Shown one piece after another: positions 46,821-56,503 of a DNA stretch of 64,000 nt. A model generated the notes under the pieces. That model saw only the letters and a list, made by a program, of their open reading frames with translations, did no database searches and had not been told where the DNA came from. A program made the translations under genes and the position numbers. Source of the stretch: Beta vulgaris subsp. vulgaris (taxonomy: Eukaryota; Streptophyta; Magnoliopsida; Caryophyllales; Amaranthaceae); NCBI RefSeq assembly GCF_026745355.1, contig NC_079208.1, positions 55,317,276-55,381,275 on the forward strand, in the 5' to 3' direction. Position 1 is the stretch's first letter. Every line of letters begins with the position of its first letter.

Positions 46821-49800
46821 CATTCAAAAACTCCAAATCAGAGAGTACAAATCTATGTGCCTCTAAGGGCACTTCTTCCATCCACACACGCAGCTCTCTT
46901 AGATTACAACAGCTATGGGCAAGGGTATGTGCTACGTTGTTTCCCTCTCGACCAACAAAACCGAAAGAGAAACTCCGACATGTTTTCGCCAGCTCCAAGA
47001 TATCCCTGCAAATAATTCCAAAGCTTGTATGATCCTCACTCCCATTCGTCAGCTGAGTGATTAGTTTTTGACAGTCACTCTCAATCACCACATCCCGCAG
47101 CCCCACATCGATGGCAATAGAGAGCGTTAGGCGAGCCGCCATCGCCTCAGCTTCACTTACATCCAGTCCGCCATGAACCCCTTCACAGACCGCCGCTATT
47201 ACATCCCCCACTGCATCACGCATCACTCCGCCAAGTCCCACCATACCATTATCAAAAACTGCAGCATCAGAGTTAAGTTTGAAGCTCCCATAGCCCGGTG
47301 GTTTCCATCTATAGGTCTTCTTAGGTGCTCCATTATGATTCACCAGTTCCTTTTCAGCCTGACATTGATATTCGCCCACCACATCCATAGCCCGACTAAT
47401 AACATCCTCTACTGGGATTGTTTTCTGTTCGAACACCCAAGCATTACGTCGAATCCATACTCCCCATAAAAGGCACCAAAAAATATCCCACCACTCCTCC
47501 TTTTTCACTACCTTCATCATATTCGAGCACCAATCCTCAAAGCGCTGCATTTCTTCCTCCTTCACGTCCAACCTCAATGGGGAAATCTTCCACATCCACT
47601 TTACTGCTGGACAAAGCATAAGAGCATGAGCCACTGTCTCGTTATGATCGCCACACCAAGGGCATATTCTATCCACCCCAATTTTTCTCTTGAAGAGATT
47701 CTCACATACTGGTAAGCCATTATGAAGGGCTCGCCACCCGAAGTGACGGATTTTATTTGGAGCGCGCGCCTTCCACAACATGTTCCATACCTCTTTACCC
47801 CCATGGGATGACGAGGAAGCTGTCCCCCCTTTTCTCTCCTGCAATTCAACATAATACGCGCTCCTAACCGTGAAATTTCCTTTCTTTGAGTGATGCCACG
47901 CCCAGCCATCAACACAAGGGAAAAGGGGTAAAGGAATCCTCATAATCTCCTCCCTCTCCCACTCCGAAAACCATCTCTGAAGCATCTGCACATTCCACTT
48001 CCCCTCACTTATTAACTCCTGCACCATCCTCGGCTTCTCCTCATTTTCACTAACCTGCGAGAATACCCGGAAATTGGGTAGTTGTGGTACCCATGGGTCT
48101 GCCCAGATGTCAATTGTAACTCCACTTCCCACCACTTTCTTTAACCCTCTTTTAAGCAACTCCCTGGCAGATAGAATCGATTTCCATACAAAGCTAGCCA
48201 TAGGGCTTACACTAATGTCAAGAAAAGAGTTTTTTGGAAAGTATTTTTGTTTGAGTACCTTTGCCACAAAAGATGATGGGTACTTCACCAAACGCCACGC
48301 CTGCTTGGCTAATAAGGCTTTATTGAAAGCAGACAAATTCCGCATACCCAAACCCCCCTCTTTTTTCGCTCCATATAATTTCTCCCAAGCTATCCATGAA
48401 GTCTTACGTTCATCCTTTTTTTGTCCCCAAAAGAAATTTCTACATAGGCTTTCGATGTCCTTCAGAATACTCTCCGGGATGGCAAAACACTGCATAGCAT
48501 ATGTTGGAATCGCCTGGGCTACAGCTTTTATCAGAACTTCCCGACCCGCGTGAGATAAGAAACCTTCCTTCCACCCTTTTAGCTTTTTCAGGACCCGCTC
48601 CTTAATTATCTGGAAAACACGTTTTTTTGATCCACCTACAAAAGTGGGCAAACCAAGATATTTTTCATGTCCTTCTACTGCCTTAAAAGTTAACTTCATC
48701 TGAAGCATATCTTGCTTTTCTTGTTCAATGTTTCGGCTAAAAGACACTTCTGATTTTTCCATGTTTAATTTTTGACCTGAAGCAACTTCATAGGTTGAAA
48801 GGATATCAAGCACCTTATCAATTTCATTCTCATTTGCCCGAGTGAATAACAAGCTATCATCTGCAAAAAATAAGTGAGAGATAGCATCTACTTTTTTCCC
48901 AATTTTCAAACCATGGATTTCTCGTTTGGCTTCAGCATCTCTAAGAAGAGTAGATAGCCCTTCCGCACATAGTATAAACAAGAAGGGAGATAACGGGTCT
49001 CCTTGTCGCAGCCCCCTAGATGGGCAAAAAGATCGGGACGGCTGGCCATTAATCAATATAGAGAACGTAGGGGACTTAACACACTTCATTATCATGCTCA
49101 CATAACTCCTCGGGAAACCTAGTTTGTACATCATTTTTTCTAGGAACACCCATTCCACTCTATCATAAGCTTTACTCATATCCAATTTCAACCCCAGATA
49201 ACCTTCCTTCCCCTTCTTCTTTTTTCTCAAGTAATGAAAACATTCATAAGCAACCATAATATTATCTGTAATCATCCTTCCTGGAACAAAACCACTCTGT
49301 GACTCATGAATAATTTCAGGGAGAACTTTTTTCAATCTGTTTGCCAACACTTTAGACACAATTTTGTACATCACATTACAAAGGCTAATTGGTCTATAGT
49401 CAACAGGAGTGGCACATTGTTTCTTTTTTGGAATTAAAGCAATATAAGTTTTGTTTAAACTCGCTACGTCACCCTCATTATTTAAAATATTCAGCACTGT
49501 CCCAGTCACATCTGCACCAATAATATCCCAATATTTCTGGAAAAAAAGAGCACACATACCATCAGGGCCCGGCGCTTTTGTCGGATGCATTTGCTTGAGA
49601 GCCACTTTAATCTCCTCCTCTACGTATGGCGCCTCCAGCATTTGTTTGAAAGCATCTGATACTTTGGCGTGGACTTTGTCTGTTACAGGGGCTATATCAA
49701 CTTGTTCATTTGTTTTAAAAAGCTCCTCGAAGTAGCGGACAAAAACTTCAGCAACATCCTCCTCCTTGCCATATTCATTCCCAGCCTCATCGCGAATTAT

Positions 49801-50952
49801 CCCAACATGATTTCTCACCACTCTTTGTTTTGCTTTAGCATGGAAAAATTTTGTGTTTTGGTCCCCATGTTGAAGCCATTCTTGTCGGCTTCTTTGTTTC
49901 CAGTATATCTCCTCCCTTCTCTCTAGCTCATCCATTCTTCCATCTAGAGCCCTCATTTGTGCTATAACTTCTCTAGTTTGCGTCTCCTCCATAAGTTTTG
50001 CCATTTGGTCCCGACATTGTCTCATTTCTTTCGCAAATTCACCGAACTTCAGTTTGCTCCATCGCTGTAACTTAGCAGCCACTCGTGTCACATTAGTCGC
50101 AGCATCACCCCCACTACTCCACGCCTGTTTTATGACCTCCCCACACGCCTCGTCCCTCCCCCACATTTCCTCAAAGCGAAACAGTTTCCTTCGCTTTCTC
50201 TCAGATTGAGCTGCTACACTTTTCCGAATGCCCACAATTAATGGAAGATGGTCGGACCTCCTCTTTTCTAGGTGGGTGACAAAAGATCCTTCATACATAT
50301 TCTTCCACGCCATATTCCCAAAGCATCTGTCAAGTCTTTCCTGGATATTCTTCTCTCCCCCTTGATTATTAGTCCATGTGAAAGGGTGCCCTGTAAACGA
50401 CAAATCTTCAAGATGGCAATATTCCACCACTGCCCTAAAATTATCCGCCTCCGAGTATTTAAACTCCGCACCTCCTTGCTTTTCATGAGACCAAAGCATC
50501 AGGTTAAAATCGCCACCACAAAGCCATGGTGTGTGTGAATCCACGTAGAGACCCTTCATAAGTAACCCCGTTTTTCCTTTATTTTCCTCCTCCGGCCATC
50601 CATATACTCCTGTGAACCGCCACCTCTCCCCATTTGTATCCTCAATCATCGCGTCAATATGGTTTTCAGAAAAAGACATAATATTTACATCCCATCCTTC
50701 CTTCCAAAGCAATGCCAAACCTCCCCTACGCGATCTTCCATGACCCAGACAATCTACAGCTAACATTCCTTTCATCTTTAGTTTCAATCTCACCTTTTCC
50801 ATTTCCAACTTTTTTTGTTTTGTTTCTTGTAAAAAGACTAAAAAAGGATGCTCAGAAATCACAATGCGTCGCAACGCATTGACTGCCGGGATGCTTCCCA
50901 AACCCCGACAGTTCCATAATAGGATCTCACTCATTGGCCACCGAGAGCCCAT
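46816..50952 (-). CDS. L1 ORF2: AP endonuclease, reverse transcriptase, zinc knuckle, RNase H
   Basis: 1378 residues without interruption. Residues about 8-245 are the endonuclease/exonuclease/phosphatase fold (NCRGLG, LQETKQ, CGGDFN, SDHLPL), which nicks target DNA. The reverse transcriptase spans about 455-745 (APGPDG near 460, YRPISLCN, QSGFVPGR, LDMSKAYDRVEW, GLRQGDPLSPFLF, catalytic FADD near 696). A connection region follows with WGQKKDERKTSW and IWADPW. A zf-RVT knuckle lies near 1075-1115 (CPWCGDHNETVAH). RNase H spans about 1225-1370 (SDAAV, SEAEAMAA, ESDC, NNVAH), with the acidic catalytic residues present. The first ATG (50952) overlaps the ORF1 end by 22 nt. A second ATG six codons on sits in ATGA with the ORF1 stop and directly precedes the conserved endonuclease start, so it is a good alternative start. 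All catalytic motifs look intact. Confidence 0.96.
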   Translation of the reverse strand: MGSRWPMSEILLWNCRGLGSIPAVNALRRIVISEHPFLVFLQETKQKKLEMEKVRLKLKMKGMLAVDCLGHGRSRRGGLALLWKEGWDVNIMSFSENHIDAMIEDTNGERWRFTGVYGWPEEENKGKTGLLMKGLYVDSHTPWLCGGDFNLMLWSHEKQGGAEFKYSEADNFRAVVEYCHLEDLSFTGHPFTWTNNQGGEKNIQERLDRCFGNMAWKNMYEGSFVTHLEKRRSDHLPLIVGIRKSVAAQSERKRRKLFRFEEMWGRDEACGEVIKQAWSSGGDAATNVTRVAAKLQRWSKLKFGEFAKEMRQCRDQMAKLMEETQTREVIAQMRALDGRMDELERREEIYWKQRSRQEWLQHGDQNTKFFHAKAKQRVVRNHVGIIRDEAGNEYGKEEDVAEVFVRYFEELFKTNEQVDIAPVTDKVHAKVSDAFKQMLEAPYVEEEIKVALKQMHPTKAPGPDGMCALFFQKYWDIIGADVTGTVLNILNNEGDVASLNKTYIALIPKKKQCATPVDYRPISLCNVMYKIVSKVLANRLKKVLPEIIHESQSGFVPGRMITDNIMVAYECFHYLRKKKKGKEGYLGLKLDMSKAYDRVEWVFLEKMMYKLGFPRSYVSMIMKCVKSPTFSILINGQPSRSFCPSRGLRQGDPLSPFLFILCAEGLSTLLRDAEAKREIHGLKIGKKVDAISHLFFADDSLLFTRANENEIDKVLDILSTYEVASGQKLNMEKSEVSFSRNIEQEKQDMLQMKLTFKAVEGHEKYLGLPTFVGGSKKRVFQIIKERVLKKLKGWKEGFLSHAGREVLIKAVAQAIPTYAMQCFAIPESILKDIESLCRNFFWGQKKDERKTSWIAWEKLYGAKKEGGLGMRNLSAFNKALLAKQAWRLVKYPSSFVAKVLKQKYFPKNSFLDISVSPMASFVWKSILSARELLKRGLKKVVGSGVTIDIWADPWVPQLPNFRVFSQVSENEEKPRMVQELISEGKWNVQMLQRWFSEWEREEIMRIPLPLFPCVDGWAWHHSKKGNFTVRSAYYVELQERKGGTASSSSHGGKEVWNMLWKARAPNKIRHFGWRALHNGLPVCENLFKRKIGVDRICPWCGDHNETVAHALMLCPAVKWMWKISPLRLDVKEEEMQRFEDWCSNMMKVVKKEEWWDIFWCLLWGVWIRRNAWVFEQKTIPVEDVISRAMDVVGEYQCQAEKELVNHNGAPKKTYRWKPPGYGSFKLNSDAAVFDNGMVGLGGVMRDAVGDVIAAVCEGVHGGLDVSEAEAMAARLTLSIAIDVGLRDVVIESDCQKLITQLTNGSEDHTSFGIICRDILELAKTCRSFSFGFVGREGNNVAHTLAHSCCNLRELRVWMEEVPLEAHRFVLSDLEFLNE

Positions 50953-52313
50953 TTGGTGGGGCCCGCCACATTTTCAACAGTATCATCCTCCAACATATAA
51001 TCTATTTCACTCCACTCCAATAATCTCCTCTTATTTGTCTCATCCTTACCTTCGGGAAAGCAAACGCCTCCCACATCCTCACCTTCTCGTATTTTTCGTC
51101 GAGTACCCACATGTGCAGCATCACTTCTATCCTTCCCTCCAGGCTCTCTATTGGCTCGTTTCCACCCTTTCTTTCTCTTTTCCATCCCCTCCAGAATTTC
51201 CTTCATGGTTTGTTCATTCCTATTAGACTTCTCTATCTCCTTACAAGCAGCTGTAGGGACCCCTTCTACCACATTCTTCCTTCCACCTTCCCCCTCACTT
51301 TCTTCGGCCCGTCCACATGATTGATCTCCCTGTAATTCAGCATGATTTTTACTCACCACGTCCTCCTGTAAAGCACATGACTTTAGTTGTTTGAGTACCC
51401 CACTAACTTGCTCTTTAATGACATTCTCCGAATTTGTGCGCGGTTTAGTCACAAAAAGGGCTCGTGCACACTGCATCTTCCCAGAATCCCCCCTCCATTC
51501 GTCCGTAGTGCTCCTTTTCCATGGGGATGCTTTCATCCATCCTCCGTATGGCATTGTCGCATCATCCTCATCTCTACATAGATCACAGTCTTTTACACCA
51601 TGGCCGATCTTCCCACACCAAAAACAGAATAGTGGTGGCTTCTCATATTTAACATCAAAAAACTCCTCCACGCCTCCTCTCATCTTCACTTTGATTTTCC
51701 TTAGTAAAGGTTTCCTGACATCTACCTTGACTCTTAGACGTATGGATTTATCTATTCCCATAGATCCTGAACTATCCATTTTGATGAAGGTTCCAACCTT
51801 ATTCCCAATGGCTTCCACGTTAGCAGTGTTTAGGCGCCCCTTAAAGGGCAAGTTGTAAACCCTAATCCACATAGGAAGGTCACAGAGGGTCATATCCGAA
51901 GGTTTGATATGCCCTACTATGTCTTCCAAGATTAGGGCATGTTTGTCAAAATGCCATGGTTGTTCCTCAATCACTCTTTGTTTGTCTTTCCAATGATGAA
52001 ATTGAAAGACAAAAGCATTCTCCCCAATACTACTAATATCAACTCCATGTTTCGGTTGCCAAACATTCTTCATCGTTTCCATAAAAGCATTGCTATTTAT
52101 CCTACGCTTCGTCCATATCTTACCCACCAAGCCCAATTCGAGTCTCGCCTCCTCATCCTCCACTTCATCCTCCTGCCATACAATTGCCCCATCTCCCTGT
52201 TCATTATTTTCGTTTTCGGTACTTTCGAATCCTTCAATACTATTGTTATCGTCTTTTCTTTCATCATGTTTGATGATATCTCCTGCCCCCTGATTTAGGG
52301 ACGAAGACGCCAT
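50931..52313 (-). CDS. L1 ORF1: RNA-binding gag-like protein (DUF4283 + CCHC knuckle)
   Basis: 460 residues, uninterrupted. Residues about 50-180 resemble the DUF4283 domain of plant L1 ORF1 (LVGKIWTKRRINSNAF, FQFHHWKDKQRVIEEQPWHF). Residues about 225-245 contain a CX2CX4HX4C knuckle (CFWCGKIGHGVKDC). The C-terminal third is charged and low in structure. The protein is expected to coat the element RNA and form the transposition particle. It starts 113 nt from the 5' end of the element and overlaps ORF2 in another frame. Start chosen as the first ATG of the frame after a stable 5' UTR hairpin. Confidence 0.93.
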   Translation of the reverse strand: MASSSLNQGAGDIIKHDERKDDNNSIEGFESTENENNEQGDGAIVWQEDEVEDEEARLELGLVGKIWTKRRINSNAFMETMKNVWQPKHGVDISSIGENAFVFQFHHWKDKQRVIEEQPWHFDKHALILEDIVGHIKPSDMTLCDLPMWIRVYNLPFKGRLNTANVEAIGNKVGTFIKMDSSGSMGIDKSIRLRVKVDVRKPLLRKIKVKMRGGVEEFFDVKYEKPPLFCFWCGKIGHGVKDCDLCRDEDDATMPYGGWMKASPWKRSTTDEWRGDSGKMQCARALFVTKPRTNSENVIKEQVSGVLKQLKSCALQEDVVSKNHAELQGDQSCGRAEESEGEGGRKNVVEGVPTAACKEIEKSNRNEQTMKEILEGMEKRKKGWKRANREPGGKDRSDAAHVGTRRKIREGEDVGGVCFPEGKDETNKRRLLEWSEIDYMLEDDTVENVAGPTKWALGGQ

Positions 52314-52326
52314 GAGAACCCGGATC

Positions 52327-52352
52327 AGATTCTCGAAAAAACTCGAGAATCT
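52327..52352 (-). promoter_or_regulatory. Perfect hairpin in the L1 5' UTR
   Basis: A 10-bp perfect stem (AGATTCTCGA / TCGAGAATCT) with a 6-nt loop. It ends 14 nt upstream of the ORF1 start codon. In the RNA it would be stable enough to affect ribosome scanning or protein binding. Function is inferred. Confidence 0.6.
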
Positions 52353-52914
52353 CCCTCGGAAAGGGAACCCTAGAATCGCCTAGAACTACCCTCCCAAGGA
52401 AAACCTAGAGGGAACTCTTCTCACTTTGAAATTAATTAATTTTGATTGATATGCACCCTAGATAAGATTTCAGGTGTTTTACTATTATTTGATTGATGTT
52501 ACACCTAAGTTACTTAGGTTACTGTTTATTGTATATATAGCTTAATTCAACACTAGAGCTAAATTATTGAATTGATGAGAAAGGTGAAAGTCTTTTCTTA
52601 TTTCATCTTATGTGAAGAATTTAAAAAGAAAAAAAAAATATTGAGGTTCTACTTGTAAATATTAATTGCTTGTTTATAGGATAGAACAGTTTTTTGCAAT
52701 ATACTCAAGATCGATTTTCCTATTCATTGTCACTCTCCAAAGAACCACACAAGCATGAATTTTCTTTATTTGAAATGATTTTGCTTGTGGCAACTTTATA
52801 TCCAATGTCGAAAATTATTCAAATGACAAATTTCATGTCTATTAACCATTGTATTATTAATTACTAGTCTTATATGCATGCTATTCATGCGGAAACATAT
52901 AAAAGTTTTCATAT

Positions 52915-53470
52915 ATACTCCCTCTGTCTTTTTTTATTTGCTACAAGCACTTTTTCACAAAGACCAAGGAAAAGGGTGGGGACCACTATACAGTGGGTGT
53001 GCAGTGGGTGATTTGAAGAAAATTAATGGTGGTTAATTAAGTTGTGAAAAAGCATATTAGAAGGCAAAAAAAAGAGTTGGCCCACAGAATTATAAAGGTA
53101 GGCGCCACTTTTATAGAAGGAGGGATTTCATTTCCCTCCAAAATTTTTGTACAAGCAATGGAACTAAAATTATTCTGTTACAATTATACAACCAAAGGAA
53201 ACTAAAATTTTCCCTCCAAAATTTAAAAGGTAGATTACATAACAGGTATTGAAAATTTCCCCAAAAATTTGAACTTAAGGGGGAATTAAATTTTCCCCCA
53301 AAAAACATGAAAAAAAATCCTATGAAACTGTGGACTATATATACACAACCACTTTTACACTTGCATTTATGGTTTTCACCACTTCCATCAACATAACCAA
53401 AGAGACAACCAGCAGCCAGCCACCACCACCATCAACATAACCAAAGAGACATAACCAAAGAGACACCACT
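52915..53470 (+). other. ~0.55-kb segment present only in duplicate copy 2
   Basis: Begins with a Stowaway-like end (ctccctctgtcttttttt). It ends before a similar sequence, cttccttcgtcttttttt (about 53468-53485), of which copy 1 has only one. The right half looks like a gene start: tatatataca at about 53335, then a cytosine/adenosine-rich, CCA/CAAC-rich stretch with a repeated 'ataaccaaagagaca'. No coding exon follows. It is either an insertion in copy 2, or copy 1 lost it by recombination between the flanking repeats. Confidence 0.55.
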
Positions 53471-53657
53471 TCCTTCGTCTTTTTTTTTAATTGTTATATT
53501 GTATGTATGGGGCACTATGCATATAAGACCTTTGACCTTATTTACTTTTATATACGTAAAGAAAAACGTGGGTTTATTTGTGCTTTTGACCTAAACCATG
53601 TTCCTTCTAATAATAATAGTAATAATAATGAGTAAAAACTATAATAAACAAAATAAT

Positions 53658-56500
53658 ATATAGAAATAATAATATTAATAATAAAACTTAATAATAATGA
53701 TGCAAAAATAAATAAATAATAATAAGAGTAATTAGTAAAATAAATTAGACCAACATTATAATAATATTTAACAAAATGGTTATAAAAGAATGGAGTTAAC
53801 TGAACTAAACTGAAAATAAGATGGGGAGAACATGCCCTAATACATTAAAAGGCGTTCCTAAATAAAGAACGGTGTCATGGGACGCTCTCCATTAGTGTAT
53901 TTTTAATCTAGGTAATTTACATACAATAAAAAGATTAGAAAATATTTTGTATAAGATTTGATCCCGTGACTTCTAGTTCATGTATTAAAATTTTTAACCA
54001 TTAAACCAAGTTATATATAGTGTTATTATTTCAAAGTAAATTATTAATAAATGAAAAATGTTATTACACGAGGCATAGCTAAAACCTAAAAACTAGTTAA
54101 TTAGTAATATTGCGTTGATATATATAATACTATATGATAACAGTAATTAAGTAATTCAACATTGATAATGGATGGATAATAGATAAACTAAGAAAACTAG
54201 TCAACTAAAGTGAACAAATAACATGATTATCCTTAAATAAGAGAAACTAATTAAAACCTAAAGCTATAATTTGAAAGAGATCGTCCAACATGACTAATAT
54301 AACCTTCGAGAAGGGCACATAAAGTTGTAGCTATAGAGCTATAGTGTACTCTACAGTGAACAAGTACAAATGGTTCCATGCAAAATCCACAAACATGTTC
54401 AAATTAATGTTTGAAATTCACTAGCTAACATTTGTCCCTTAGTGTCCAAATGCATTTTGGAAGATGAGAATGCCATAAATTTTTTGGCTTTCCTGTGTGC
54501 TCAACAGTTGTTTTTCCATTAAGTTGCTATTTGACCCTCAATAAAAAGTATACGACCAATTTTTATGTCTTGCTTATTCCACTATATAATGGGCCATCTT
54601 ACTAAACCTTTGTCCAGCATCCGAGGTATTATGTGTCTAAATTAGGGTCACAAATACATCTAAACATTTTAGGGTGCCTTTTTTTAATTGAATTTTAATA
54701 ATTATATTTAAATTTATTCGAACTTATTATATTTAATTATAGTAGAGCATATCTAAATTTACTGGATATTATCTAAACTTATTTTTCAAGGTAAAGAAAT
54801 TGCACCATCAATATATTGCGTTAAAGGGTGGTTGTGGAAAGATAATTTATAATTAGAGGTGGTCTCTTTTATGTTTTGTAAGTCCGAATGACTTGTAAAA
54901 TAGACGTTTCGCTTTGAGGTGGTTTGAAGAATAGACACGTACACCAATCAAATGTGATCTTTAGAAAAAGTTCCTTTGTATGGTCATTAAACTATAGTTG
55001 AATTACTTTATTAACTAGCATAGTTTTTATAGGCTTAGTTTTTTTTTTTTTTTTTTTGGTGATCAAGAGTGACGAAACGTAGCAGTAATCTAGACGAGAT
55101 ACTATCGTAGATTTTGAATACCATCTCTATAAGACTTTACGAATTAAACTAGATGACATTTACTAGTTCATAATAAGGATGTCGGCATGTGTCAATAGAA
55201 TGGGGCTGGTGCGAAGGATAATACCTCTACACTCATCCCCACCTAAAATTTTTATACTCATCACCCATGTTAGATATGACGATAACGCAAATTCATCTCT
55301 AACCCACCACCCATTTGGATATCCATACCCATCTCAATATCTCATACCATCCTGACCCACCCCATTACCTGCTCCAATTTCCAACTCATCACCCACATCC
55401 CCATCTAAATGGGCTGGATACAGATCTCTACCAAACCTATTCATGGACTTCCCCAATTTTTATGGGCTTTGTTAGCCTGCAGTTTAGCTCGCTCGCTCAG
55501 CTCAGATTTTAAAGGTTGCAAACCATCAGTTTACGAGGCCCATTGGCCGTTGACAAAGAATGGGCTTTGTGAACCAACCTAAATTGGACTAGCAATCTAA
55601 ATTCAAAATAATGTTTTGCAATAAATGTATGACTATTGGGCTATGCTTTTTCTAGTATGGCTAGCATTAGAAAGGAAGCTCGTTGAATGTTTGAACCAAA
55701 AATAATCAGTCTGCTATTGTTAATTTGTTATACAAGTTATGCTTCTACTTGTATGACAAATTCTCTAAGACTCTGAGAGAGCTTGCACCAATTTTAGTAA
55801 ATAGGCTTAACTCAAGATATCACAAAACGTAATGGTATATATGTTCAACTTATCAGGAATGTGTCTAAAAATTCAAGTTTAAACAAGTTGTAATAGTCTT
55901 TCCATCAAATTTTCAATATAATATATAGATACATATACGTCATTAGAGGCTTATTTTAGGAGCATTAGGAGTGCCACATAAGATTGTCAAGTCAAAAAAT
56001 ATTTTTACTATTGTAATATTAGAATAATAAAAATGGATAATTAGAGTTTTGGATAGTTAAAATATAGAGTTTGGTTCTTAATAAACAACAAGAGATCTAT
56101 GATATATATAAATTAACTTCAATTAAGCAATTTAGAAAATTATAATGTCTATACTATTTCGGTTATATATATAGAGGTGTTTCAAACCGAGTATTCTCTT
56201 TGGTGAGTAGTAAATAATGCAACCCATTATCTAACACATAAGAACTTGGTCACCTATATAAATCAGAGCCTGGATTTTACCGACTGGAATGATAAAATAC
56301 TAAAGAGAAATTTTAAAATTATAAATAGATATTTTTCAATCCTAAAACATATGAATTTCTGCTAATCAAAAATTCATATTCTCTACCAACTTGCCAAGTA
56401 CAAGCTAATGATCTAGCCCTTTTGATATAATTATATATTTATTATCCTACATAGCAATCATAGATGTGAATGATCCTTCGTAACACTTTAATGTTGATGA
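53658..56500. other. Intergenic spacer between duplication and CACTA element
   Basis: AT-rich non-coding DNA. 53950-54012 has, on the minus strand, a weak tRNA-like pair of boxes (TGGTTTAATGG ... GGGATCAAATC) that may be an old SINE head. 55200-55450 is a C-rich 'acccatc' degenerate stretch. No gene seen. Confidence 0.4.
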
Positions 56501-56503
56501 TAA

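Larger units (their letters stand above)
46790..52426 (-). mobile_element. Complete L1 LINE retrotransposon with two open ORFs
   Basis: A 5.6-kb non-LTR element in minus orientation: short 5' UTR (about 113 nt), ORF1, overlapping ORF2, very short 3' UTR and an A tail (T run to 46797 on the plus strand). Flanked by a perfect 17-bp target duplication tgaaattaattaatttt (46773-46789 and 52427-52443). Copy 1 has the single-copy empty site near 38659-38675. The target reads TTTT then GA, close to the preference of L1 endonuclease. Perfect duplication and intact frames point to a very recent insertion that may still be active. It lies about 5 kb upstream of YABBY2 exon 1'. Confidence 0.96.
39334..53657 (+). 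repeat. Tandem segmental duplication, upstream copy (copy 2), transposon-loaded
   Basis: Same content as 32308-39333 but expanded to about 14.3 kb by a Stowaway (39636), a Helitron (41684), a Stowaway (43866), a Tourist MITE (46024), an L1 LINE (46790) and a 0.55-kb segment near 52.9 kb. These account for essentially all of the length difference. The right edge is set where the sequence stops matching copy 1 after aataat (53652-53657). Confidence 0.93.

Noticed and set aside
47000..52300. Many plus-strand open frames of 60-160 codons
   Set aside because: They are antisense shadows of L1 ORF1 and ORF2, which have full domain evidence on the minus strand.
55200..55450. C-rich 'acccatc' stretch as a possible gene
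   Set aside because: Degenerate simple-word repetition without splice structure or recognisable protein.
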